Shown here: piece by piece, positions 14,291 to 22,492 of the stretch
Numbering within the stretch: the first letter of the stretch is position 1
Layout: each line of letters opens with the position of its first letter
Origin: DASWIG01 sp965371445
GTDB taxonomy: Bacteria; Acidobacteriota; Thermoanaerobaculia; Multivoradales; J023
Assembly: GCA_965371445.1 (NCBI GenBank)
Contig: CBDUYN010000057.1
Location: forward strand, 1-52,149
Length of the DNA: 52,149 nucleotides
Direction: 5' to 3'
The notes under the pieces: model-generated
The model's input: the letters and a program-made list of their open reading frames with translations, nothing else
Databases searched by the model: none
Told to the model about the DNA's origin: nothing
Position numbers and translations under genes: made by a program

Positions 14291-16980
14291 TCCCACCTCT
14301 CCTCGGCAAGGATCGCCAACTGGGCCCTGCGCAGCGCTGCCGCGGGCGGCAGGCGGTCTTCGAGCAGATGACGGTAGAACCTCGCCATCAGCTCCGCGGT
14401 CGCGCCGTCGTTGACGCTCCAGAGGCTGACCACCACGCGGCGGGCTCCGGCCTGGAAAAAAGCCTGGGTGAGACCTACCAGCCCTTCGCCCCGGACCTCT
14501 CGCCCCAGCCCGGTGCGGCACGCGCTGAGCACGACGAGATCGGCGGGGAGGTCGAGCGCCGCGACCTCGTGGGCGCGCAGGAAGCCGTCTTGAGGCCGCC
14601 CGTCCTCGTCGAGCAGGGAGAGGACCACTCCCGACAGCCCGGGATGAACCGGGTGGAGCAGGCCATGGGTAGCGAAGTGGACGATACGGTAGCCTCCGAG
14701 GAGACCGCTCTCCACCAGCTCCCGGTCGGCCTGAAACCCGAGGGCTTCCAGGCTCGTCTCTTCAGGTACCAGAGCCAGGATGGCCGCGGCCTCCGCCGCC
14801 GAGAACCGCAAGCGCTCGAGTCGGTCCAGGTCGAGGGACCTCACGGCGCGCTCGAGGTCCTTGGGCACGGCCTCGGAGGAGGTGAGCGCCGGATTCAGCC
14901 GCTCGTCGTCGGGTCCGAAGACGGGATCGGCGATCACCGCCACCGTCCTGGGCGCGGGCGGCCGGCCGGCGAGGGCACGACGCTGGTAGGCGAGCACCGC
15001 GGCCGAGGGCAGAGTTACGATCTCATGCCGCACCAGGAGGGGCTCCACCGTGTCCGCCGGGTCGCCTCGGGGAGCCGGCAAAGCGGCGAACGGCACGTAG
15101 TGAAGGGCGCCGTCGGCGAGCACCACCAGCCGGCGGCGTCCGGCAAGACGCGGGGACAAGGGCTCGATCACCGCTTCCGACAGGGCCGCGAGGGTCCGTC
15201 GGGCCTGCTCGGCGAAGGCCGGCCTGTTGCTCTGCGACACAGCCGCCGCGGCCCGGCGAGCCCGCTCCTCGATCCGCTTCCTGCCCGGCAACCTTTGGAC
15301 CTCGACGCTCTCGCGATCGACCGTCCAGGCGAAGCTGTGCGGCTCCGCCAGGAGATAGGCGACCAGCAGCGTCTCTCCGTCGAGGAGGGCCTGGATCTGT
15401 CCCGCGGTGAATGGAGCGCTCGGAGCGGTCTCTCCTGTCCCGACGGGGCCTTCCAGCTGCTCTACCGCCAGCCAGCGTTGCCGCAGGAGCTTCTCGAGCT
15501 GCTTGATTCGCGGATCCTGCACGTCCGACTCGACGGTCGCGCCGGAGGCGCGCTTGAGCACGACCGTCATGCGCCGCTTCTCCAGGGCGCGAATCTCCGC
15601 CAGCTTGCGTCGCCGGAGCTCGACGTCGATGTTTTCAGCGCCGGCGTGGCGCCGGGACGTCGCGGCCGCGGTCAGCCCTTCGAGCAGGCTCCGCGCCCGC
15701 GCCCGCTCCGCGTATTCCAGGGCCTGCCGCTCGTAGCCCACGCTGTCGTCGGCTTGGTGCAGCTCCATCAGAAGCGTCACCAGCTCCTCGAACGCGTCGT
15801 AACGGGTGGCCAGGTAATAGCTCCGCGACAGGTCGCCCCGGACCTCCGAGCGGACGCCCTCGATGAGCTCGACGGCCCGGTCCAGATGCTGGCGAGCCGG
15901 GGCGAAGTCGCCCTGGAGGCGGGCCGCGCGCGCCAGGCCGACGAGAGCGTAGATTTCGGCGTTGGAGTCGCCGGCTTCGGCGAGGATCGCCACCGCCTCG
16001 TCCAACCGGCTCGCCGCCGCCGTCGGATCGCCGCGGGTCAGCTCCAGCCAGCCGAGGTTCGCCAGGATGTGTCCCTCGCTGAAACGGCTCCCGGCCTTGC
16101 GGAAGACGTCGAGGGCCTTGAGGTAGGAGGCCGCCGCCTCGGCGTGACGGCCAAGAGCGCGGAGGGCCGTGCCCTGGCGGTCGAGCGCCACAGCTTCGCC
16201 CAGACGATCCTCCAGCCGCCGCGCCAGGGCCATGGCCTGGCTGTAACGTTCCATGGCGATCTCGCTTTGCCCGGCCAGGTGGTGCGCCCAACCGAGCTCG
16301 ATCCAGGCCGCCACGAGCTTGCGCTCCTGCTCTTCGGCGGTCAGGAGGTCCACGGCCTGCTGCAAAAAGTCGAGGGCTTCCTCGTCTCGTCCGACGAGGG
16401 CATAGAGGCTGCCGAGGTTTTGGAGCGTCGTAGCTTCTGACGCGGGCCGACCCAGCCGCCGCCAGATCGCCAGGGCCTGCTCGTAGAGGTCCAGGGCGCC
16501 GGACAGCTCGCCGACCGTCTCGGCGACGAGGCCCAGGTTGTTGAGGGCCGATCCCTCGCCGCTCTCGACGCCGGCATGCCGGTAAAGCTTGAGCGAGCGC
16601 CGGTGAGCCGTGGAGGCGCGGTCCGGTTCGCCCAGCTCCCGCCACAGGGCACCGAGATCGTTCAGGGCTCGCGCCTCGCCCACCCCGTCTTCCAGCGTCC
16701 GAAAGAGAGCGGCCGACTCTTCCAGGAATGCCAAGGCCTGCAACAGCTCCCCGGTTTCCACCAGGGCTTCGCCGAGACGCCACTTCGCCCGTGCCAGGCC
16801 CTCGTGATCCTCGACCGGCGCCTCGGTGAAACGTCGTCCGCCGCGCTCGAAGCCCGGTTGCCACAGGCCGTCGGCGTCCTGGTAGCTGACTCGCTGGAGC
16901 ACGAACGGATGACGATGGACGCCGAGCCCGGCCTCGGCCATACGCTCGACGGCGAGTACGGCAAAGGCCTGGAGCGTCAC
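14242..16980 (-). CDS. TPR-CHAT protease with a Cas6-like N-terminal fragment
   Basis: The frame encodes 912 aa from GTG 16980. Residues 1-55 (FAVLAVERMAEAGLGVHRHP, FVLQRVSYQDADG) resemble the Cas6 core (LFGEA...GLGxxRxxFxLxxV). The upstream in-frame codons GDLLELDLVLFGEA also fit Cas6. From about residue 58 to ~440 there are TPR repeats (ALNNLGLVAETVGELSGALD, TLQNLGSLYALVGRDEEALD and others), then a helical linker. The C-terminal CHAT domain has His ~772 (IVHFATHG) and Cys ~821 (VVLSACRTGLG), the caspase-like dyad, and ends FWAPFSLSGDWR. TPR-CHAT proteins are common in Acidobacteria, and some act as CRISPR-associated proteases in type III-E. The chimeric start is probably a deletion fusion, so the true TPR-CHAT N-terminus is missing. 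Confidence 0.85.
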   Translation of the reverse strand: MTLQAFAVLAVERMAEAGLGVHRHPFVLQRVSYQDADGLWQPGFERGGRRFTEAPVEDHEGLARAKWRLGEALVETGELLQALAFLEESAALFRTLEDGVGEARALNDLGALWRELGEPDRASTAHRRSLKLYRHAGVESGEGSALNNLGLVAETVGELSGALDLYEQALAIWRRLGRPASEATTLQNLGSLYALVGRDEEALDFLQQAVDLLTAEEQERKLVAAWIELGWAHHLAGQSEIAMERYSQAMALARRLEDRLGEAVALDRQGTALRALGRHAEAAASYLKALDVFRKAGSRFSEGHILANLGWLELTRGDPTAAASRLDEAVAILAEAGDSNAEIYALVGLARAARLQGDFAPARQHLDRAVELIEGVRSEVRGDLSRSYYLATRYDAFEELVTLLMELHQADDSVGYERQALEYAERARARSLLEGLTAAATSRRHAGAENIDVELRRRKLAEIRALEKRRMTVVLKRASGATVESDVQDPRIKQLEKLLRQRWLAVEQLEGPVGTGETAPSAPFTAGQIQALLDGETLLVAYLLAEPHSFAWTVDRESVEVQRLPGRKRIEERARRAAAAVSQSNRPAFAEQARRTLAALSEAVIEPLSPRLAGRRRLVVLADGALHYVPFAALPAPRGDPADTVEPLLVRHEIVTLPSAAVLAYQRRALAGRPPAPRTVAVIADPVFGPDDERLNPALTSSEAVPKDLERAVRSLDLDRLERLRFSAAEAAAILALVPEETSLEALGFQADRELVESGLLGGYRIVHFATHGLLHPVHPGLSGVVLSLLDEDGRPQDGFLRAHEVAALDLPADLVVLSACRTGLGREVRGEGLVGLTQAFFQAGARRVVVSLWSVNDGATAELMARFYRHLLEDRLPPAAALRRAQLAILAEERWEAPYFWAPFSLSGDWR

Positions 16981-17025
16981 GGCTTCGCCGAAGAGGACCA
17001 GGTCGAGCTCGAGAAGGTCGCCTTC

Positions 17026-17351
17026 GGGCGCTCTGCAATCTTGGCCTCTCCTTGCCGGAGGTCATCGTGTCGCAGGAAGACGTTGGAAGCCGTGTCAAGC
17101 CGGATCCCTTGGCCTACGAGATCGCGGCCCGACGACTCGATGCGAGGCCGAGCCAGTGTCTGGCCTTCGAAGATGCGCCCCCCGGAATCAGAGCGGCCCG
17201 ACTCGCGGGCATCTTCTGCGTCGCGGTTGCATCGAGAGTTTTCTCTCCTCAGGATCAGGCCGAGGCCGACCTCTTGGTTCCCTCGCTGTCGGATCTTGAA
17301 CTGCTGCCTTCGGGACCGAGCCTGGGTCTGCGCCTGCTTCGGGACCCGTAG
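17026..17351 (+). pseudogene. C-terminal fragment of a HAD-family phosphatase
   Basis: The frame reads LGLSLPEVIVSQEDVGSRVK, then PDPLAYEIAARRLDARPSQC and LAFEDAPPGIRAARLAG. These are motif III (Lys before PDP) and motif IV (the acidic FEDAPPG) of beta-phosphoglucomutase-like HAD hydrolases. The N-terminal half with the nucleophile DxD motif is absent. The fragment starts at a junction with the Cas6-like sequence around 17030 and ends at TAG 17351. Codon use matches neighbours, so this looks like a host gene truncated by deletion. Confidence 0.75.
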
Positions 17352-17373
17352 TCGAAGCCGCCGAGGAAGATCG

Positions 17374-17556
17374 TCATCGGATCGCCAACCAGAGGTTGTC
17401 CTCGGTCGTCGGGCCTCCCAGGGATGAAGGGAAGAGGTGGTCCACTTCCATGGGTGTGCCGGTGATGGTTTCCGGAGTCAGGCAGTAGCCGCAGCGGTGC
17501 TGCGCTTGCTCGGCAACTCGCCAGCGAAGGGCCTTCGGAATGTAGACGGAGCTCAC
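17374..17556 (-). pseudogene. HNH endonuclease, truncated at C-terminus
   Basis: The start is GTG 17556, overlapping the upstream gene's stop by 4 bp (GTGA). The 60 residues include IPKALRWRVAEQAQHRCGYC, MEVDHLFPSSLGG and TTEDNLWLA, matching the first CxxC, the DH catalytic pair and the N of an HNH nuclease. The expected second CxxC or xxCN..KG and the following helices are missing; the frame stops six codons after TTEDN. It is probably cut by the same deletion that truncated the adjacent HAD gene. Confidence 0.8.
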
Positions 17557-17966
17557 GGTTTCTGAAGCAGGCAGGAGACGTCATGACCGCGTTCGTTCAG
17601 CACCCGCGCCGCATGGGCCCGTAATACCATCCTTCGCTCGTATTGGCCGACGAGGAAAGCCGTCCGGGCGCTCTCCGGAGGAGTCAGCCCTTCGCTTTGC
17701 CGCTTGAGATGCAACTCCTCAAGCTCCGCGCTTTCCTCACGGGAAAGATGGCTCCGGGCGAGTTGCCACAGGGCTTCATCCTTCAGGGCGTCGAGCTACG
17801 CGAGGGACTCGGAGAGCTCCCGCGGTAGCTCTTCCGTTTCCGGGGCTGCGTGCGCCACGGCGTCGAGGAGCTCGGCTTCGACCGTCCGACGCGCTTGGTC
17901 TGCCTGTCGCTTGAAGCGCTCGTAGAGAGGGCCGGGCAGTTGGAGGGTGGTGGCTTGAGCGGTCAT
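17553..17966 (-). pseudogene. Antitoxin-like partner of HNH gene, interrupted by an in-frame amber
   Basis: It starts at ATG 17966 after AAAGGAG. The N-terminal part (TTLQLPGPLYERFKRQADQA then RRTVEAELLDAVAHA) looks like a ribbon-helix-helix-type antitoxin. After TAG (17798-17796) the same frame continues with LDALKDEALWQLARSHLSRE, ELEELHLKRQSEGLTPPESA and VLNERGHDVSCLLQKP to TGA 17553. The whole 138-codon frame looks coding, and family members from memory have Gln at the amber position (CAG to TAG). These genes commonly sit directly before an HNH nuclease gene, as here, so the pair may be a two-gene regulatory or toxin-antitoxin-like unit. Confidence 0.7.
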
Positions 17967-18053
17967 TCGTCAGCTCCTTTGTGGGCTGAGTATAGCACCT
18001 TGTGGGCTCGTCGGGCCACCCGCAGGCGGCGGGGCGGCGATCGCAATGTCGCC

Positions 18054-18653
18054 TTACGAGCCCACCGCCTCGCGGCCGAGCTCGAAGGCCCGGCGGTTGA
18101 CGTCGAGATGACGCGCCGGACAGCGTTTCTCGACGGCGTCCCAGACCACGCCGCCGGCGAACGGCAGGATGTCGAGGCTGGCGAGCGCGCCGAGCATGAC
18201 GACGTTCAAGGTGCGGCGATCGCCCGCCGCCGCCGCTAGCTCCTCGCCGTCGACCTCGACGACGTCGGGCGCCGTGCCCCGGATCTCAGCGAGAACGCCT
18301 TCGACGTCCGGGTATTCGAGCCCCTTCTGGGCGAGAGTGAACGGCACCACCCGGCCGCGGTTGACTACCACCCGCGTGCGCTGCGACATCTTGGGCCGGG
18401 CCCGTAGCGTCTCCAGGGGCTCGAGCCCGAGGACGGCGTCGGCCGCGCCGTCCTCAATGAAGGAGCCGTGACCGGGACCGATCAGCACGGTCGACACCAC
18501 GCTGCCGCCGCGCTGCGCCATGCCGTGGAGCTGGCCCAGGACCACCTGCTCGCCCGCCGCCAACGCCGCCTCGCCCAACCAGCGCGCCACGGTCAGGACC
18601 CCCTGGCCGCCAACCCCGGCGACGAGGAGCTTGAAGCGTCGACCGTCGCTCAT
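18054..18653 (-). CDS. iorB: Indolepyruvate:ferredoxin oxidoreductase beta subunit
   Basis: The 199-aa protein begins FKLLVAGVGGQGVLTVARWL followed by GEAALAAGEQVVLGQLHGMA and QRGGSVVSTV, the hallmark of the gamma/beta-type subunit of 2-oxoacid oxidoreductases (IorB). It helps IorA oxidatively decarboxylate aryl pyruvates to aryl acetyl-CoA with ferredoxin reduction. The ATG overlaps the iorA stop (ATGA), so the two are translationally coupled. The class I aminotransferase at 50835 would supply aryl pyruvates and was probably adjacent before the biosynthetic island entered. Confidence 0.9.
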   Translation of the reverse strand: MSDGRRFKLLVAGVGGQGVLTVARWLGEAALAAGEQVVLGQLHGMAQRGGSVVSTVLIGPGHGSFIEDGAADAVLGLEPLETLRARPKMSQRTRVVVNRGRVVPFTLAQKGLEYPDVEGVLAEIRGTAPDVVEVDGEELAAAAGDRRTLNVVMLGALASLDILPFAGGVVWDAVEKRCPARHLDVNRRAFELGREAVGS

Positions 18654-21600
18654 GGCTGCGGAGCGTCGACCGGTAGGATGGCGCCGTTGGGGCAGAACGC
18701 GGCGCAGACGCCGCAGCCGTTGCACAACGCTGGGTCGATTCTGATCTCGCCGTCCTCCAGGTAGAACGCCGGACAGCCGAAGAGATCGAGACAGGCCCGG
18801 CAGTTGCCGCACTGGCCGCAGACCTGGCAGCGCGACGCTTCGGCCTGGGCCTGTTCCTCGCGGAGAGTGGCGACCACCTCGTCGAAGCCGGCGACGCGGC
18901 GCTCGTCTGGCAACTCCCGCGGACGCTGCCGCGCCGCCCGGTCGGCCCGGGTCACACGCTGGCTGTTCCAGGTTGGCCACTCGTCTGCCCGCGGCGGCGG
19001 CATGCGGCGGTCGGCCGCCTCGCGTCCGCGCAGCGCCGAGTCGATGCCCCAGGCCGCGCGCATGCCCCAAGCCATCGCCTCGGTCACCGTCCGCGGACCC
19101 CGGACGACGTCGCCGCCGGCGAAGATCCGCGGCTCCGACGTCCGCGCGGTCTCGGGATCGACCGAGAGGCTCCCGTCGTCCTCGCTCAGAAGCTCCGGGT
19201 CGCCCGGACGCAGGAAGGCCGGGCCGGGCGACTGGCCGACCGCGACGATCACCCGTCCGGCCGCGATCAACTCCTCCGAGCCCTCGACGGCCACCGGCCG
19301 GCAGCGGCCTGAAGCGTCGTCCTCGCCGGGCTCCGTGCGGACGCAGAGGAGCCCCTCCGGACGGACGGCGACCGGCTGGACCTGGGCACGCAGCTCGATC
19401 CCTTCGGCACCGGCCGCTTCGACCTCCTCCGCCAGGGCCGGCATCTCCCCGCGCCGCCGGCGGTAGGCCACCACGACGCGCTCCGCGCCACGCCGCCGCG
19501 CCGTGCGCGCCGCGTCGAGCGCCGCGTTGCCGCCGCCCACCACCACGACCCGGCCCGCGAAGGGTCCGTCGGCCGAGGAGCCCGCGAGGTAGCCGAGCGC
19601 GTCCACCAGCTCGGGACCGCCGCCGTCGGACCCCGGCACCCGCAACGAAGAGGGCCGCGGCGCGCCGAGCGCGAGAAAGACGGCGTCGTGGCCCGCGAGA
19701 AGCTCCGCCAGCCGGACGTCCTCGCCGAGCACCGTCCCGCCGACGAAGTCGACGCCCAGGCCCAGGATACGTTCGACGTCGCGGCGTACGGCCTCGCGCG
19801 GCAGGCGAAACGGCGGGATCCCGCTCAAGAGAAGCCCGCCGGGCTCGGCGGCGGCGTCGAAGAGGGTGACCTCGTAGCCCCGCAGCCTGAGGTCGTGGGC
19901 CGCGGCCAGGCCGGCGGGACCGGCCCCCACCACCGCCACCTTCCGGCCGTGAGCCGCCTCGCACGCCGGCTCGTAAGGGACGTCCTCGAACGCGGCCCAG
20001 TCCATGACGAAGCGTTTCAGGTCGTTGATCGCCACCGGCTCGTCGGTCGAACGGCGCACGCAGACCTCCTCGCACGGACGGTGACAGACCCGGCAGACCG
20101 AGTCCGGCAAGGACGCCCGGTCCAGGATCAGCTCGAGGGCCTCGCGGTACTGCCCGGCGGCGACGTGCGCCGTGTAGCCCTGGATGCAGAGCCCCAGGGG
20201 ACAGCGGCCGGAGCAGGGGGCCACGGGATCGCGCGCCGCCGCGGCGCGTAGCTTTTCCGGAACCTCCAAGGCCCGTCCACGGGCGAGCTGGCGTTCGAAG
20301 GGCTTCATCACGCACTGGCTGCAGCGCATGCCGCAGCCTTCGCGCCCGCAGACCCGGCAGCGGTCCTGGTCGATCTCGTAGCGGACGCTGCCGTGCGGCG
20401 CCACCCCGGTCTGCCGCGCCGTGTGGACGGGACACGGATGGCGGGCGACGACGACGCTCACCCCGGTCGCGTCGCGTGCCCGCTCAAAAGCGGCGATGGC
20501 CGACGGCAGGTCCGCCGGGTCCACGGTCTCCACGTGGCGCGCCCCGAGGGCGCGTACCACGGCCTCGATCGACGCCGGGTTGCCCGGCATGGCCGGGCTC
20601 TCCTGGAAGCCGGTCATCGCCGTCACCTCGTTGTCGAGGATGACCGCCACCATGTTGACGTCCTCCTTGATGGCGTTCAGAAGCGGCGGGATGCCCGAAT
20701 GAAAAAACGTCGAATCGCCCACGAAGCCGACGGTGCGCTGTCCCGTCACCCGGCTGACGCCGGCCGCCAGGCTGAAGCCGGCGCCCATGCAGAGCAGCGC
20801 GTCGGCGGTCTCCAGGGGCTCGCCGAAGCCCAGGGTGTAGCAGCCGATGTCGTTGAAGTAGAGGTGCTCGTCGCCGAAGGCGCTGCGCACCGCGAAGAAA
20901 GTCGAGCGGTGCGGGCAGCCCGGGCAGAGGACCGGAGGACGCGGCGCCACCTGCGGCGCGTCGCCGGTGCCGTCGCCGGGCGCGGGGCCGAGATCCAGGG
21001 CGCCGTGGAGGCCCCGCCGGACGATCTCCGGGACGTACTCGAACTCCTCGGGAAAGTGGCCGCTGCGCTTGCCCAGGATCTGCGGAGAGAGGCCGTGCCG
21101 GTTACAGAGAGCGGCGATCGCGTCCTCGAGAAAGGGCGACAGCTCCTCGACCACCAGGACCCGGTCGACCCGGCGCAGAAAAGCGACGAGCTCGTCCTCG
21201 GGCAGCGGGTGGACGCCGCCGAGCGTCGCGAGGATCACCCGCTCTGTGAGGCCGAGCTCGTCGAGCAGGTCGGCGCAGGTGGCGGCGGGGGCGCCGGAGG
21301 CCAGGACGGCGTCGCGTCGACCATCCGCTCCTCCCGTCTGCCGAAAGAGCCGCGCCGTGAACCGGCGTGCCGTCGCCAGCCGGTCCTTGATCTCCAGGCG
21401 CAGGCGCCGGGCGTTGGCCGGCATGGGCACGAAGCGCGCCGGATCGCGCACGAACCCGCCGACCCGGGGCTCGCCGAGCGGGGCGCAGCGCACCTTGGCG
21501 CGGCTGTGGGCCACCCGGGCCGTGATGCGCAGCAGCACCGGCAGGCGGCTCGCCTCGGAGAGCTCGAAGGCCTGGCGCGTCATGTCGCAGGCCTCCTGCG

Positions 21601-22043
21601 GGGTGCTCGGATCGAGGATCACGAGGTGGAGCATGGGACCGAGGTGGCGCTGGTCCTGCTCGTTGGGGCTCGTGTGGCAGGAGGGATCGCCGGCGCTGAC
21701 GATCACCATGCCGCCGACCGTGCCGACGTAGGGGATCGTCGAAAGCGGATCGCCGGCCACCATCAGCCCGAGGTGCTTCATGGCGCAGATCGAGCGCCCC
21801 GGCCAGCGAGGCGGCGAAGGCCATCTCCAGCGCCACTTTCTCGTTGACCGAGTACTCGAAGACGACGCGGCGCGCCGCCGCCACGCGGGCGAAGGAGTCG
21901 GTCACCTCCGAGGACGGCGTGCCCGGGTAGCCGCAGGCGAACGCCACGCCCGCCTCGAGCGCGCCGCGCACGATGGCCTCGTTGCCCAGCAGGAAAGCGA
22001 CGTGCTCGTCGGCCTCGGCGACGTCTGTGAGTAGAGGGTCCAC
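18650..22043 (-). pseudogene. iorA: iorA fused to GltD-like oxidoreductase and ferredoxin, frameshifted
   Basis: The N-terminal pyrimidine/PFOR domain starts near GTG 22043 (VDPLLTDV, then LLGNEAIVRGALEAG and FACGYPGTPSSEV). At the CCCC run 21797-21800 the frame must shift by one to reach MKHLGLMVAGDPLSTIPYVG. The rest is open for 1043 codons from 21781. It carries the TPP domain (CPGCPHRSTFFAV, FVGDSTFFHSG, ILDNEVTAMTGFQ), a Cys cluster (CRVCGREGCGMRCSQC), GltD-type Fe-S (CPLGLCIQGY, CRVCHRPCEEVC), FAD (VAVVGAGPAGLAAAHDLRL) and NAD (VVVVGGGNAALDAARTA) Rossmann domains, and a terminal CQVCGQCGNC plus CNGCGVCAAFC ferredoxin. Translation from an internal start would lack the first ~83 residues. 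The same frameshift exists in the second copy. Confidence 0.85.
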
Positions 22044-22134
22044 GGTGACGATCCCGGAACGAATCTTGCCACGCCGGAAAGCGCGGGCAACCACCCGATC
22101 GGGTAGTCGCGCCGCGCGGTCGTCTTGCCAGGCC
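21297..22134. repeat. Direct repeat, copy 1 (iorA 5' region)
   Basis: It aligns without a gap for most of its length to 49977-50814 at an offset of 28,680 bp. The segment 21387-21917 is identical to 50067-50597 (531 bp), while the outer parts carry scattered substitutions and small indels. Together the copies bracket the NRPS-PKS operon. Confidence 0.95.
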
Positions 22135-22136
22135 GT

Positions 22137-22453
22137 CTAGATCCCCAACATCTTCACAGATGAGCCGAGTATGAGCTGGCGCAACTCGTGCCACTCGGGC
22201 ATCACCGGCACGTTGACGGTCTGGCCGTCCCGGATCTGACCGAGGAGACGGGCCTGAAGCTCGATCTGGCGGTGGATCCGATCCACCGCAGAAGCGTCGA
22301 GTCCTTGCCGTCGGAGCGAGCCCGCTTGAGCACCTCCAGGCAAGCGGCGTTGACCGCCCGAAGCTGTGGGCACTGACTGCGGAGCATCGAATCCACCCAC
22401 GAGCACGGGCCCCGCCCCGCCAGTTGGGGTCTACCGATCGGACCACACGGCAC
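22137..22453 (-). pseudogene. Phage-like small protein remnant
   Basis: Two overlapping frames each keep half of a plausible protein. The first (from 22453) has CPQLRAVNAACLEVLKRARS. The second (to 22137) has AVDRIHRQIELQARLLGQIR followed by VNVPVMPEWHELRQLILG. The PEWxxLR ending is reminiscent of small proteins found near phage terminases or mobile elements, from memory. A single frameshift would join them, and the end looks truncated (GSSVKMLGI). It lies exactly at the boundary between the iorA repeat and the biosynthetic operon. Confidence 0.35.
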
Positions 22454-22492
22454 GTTACCCAGATAATCGCTCGGGTCTCTGCGCTTTCTGGC

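Noticed and set aside
14230..16440. Plus-strand frame of 736 codons
   Set aside because: It is the antisense shadow of the TPR-CHAT gene and is rich in Arg, Gly and Gln without motifs.
18750..20435. Long Arg/Gly-rich minus-strand frame ahead of iorB
   Set aside because: Only its last 199 residues (iorB) are real; the rest is the wrong frame of iorA.
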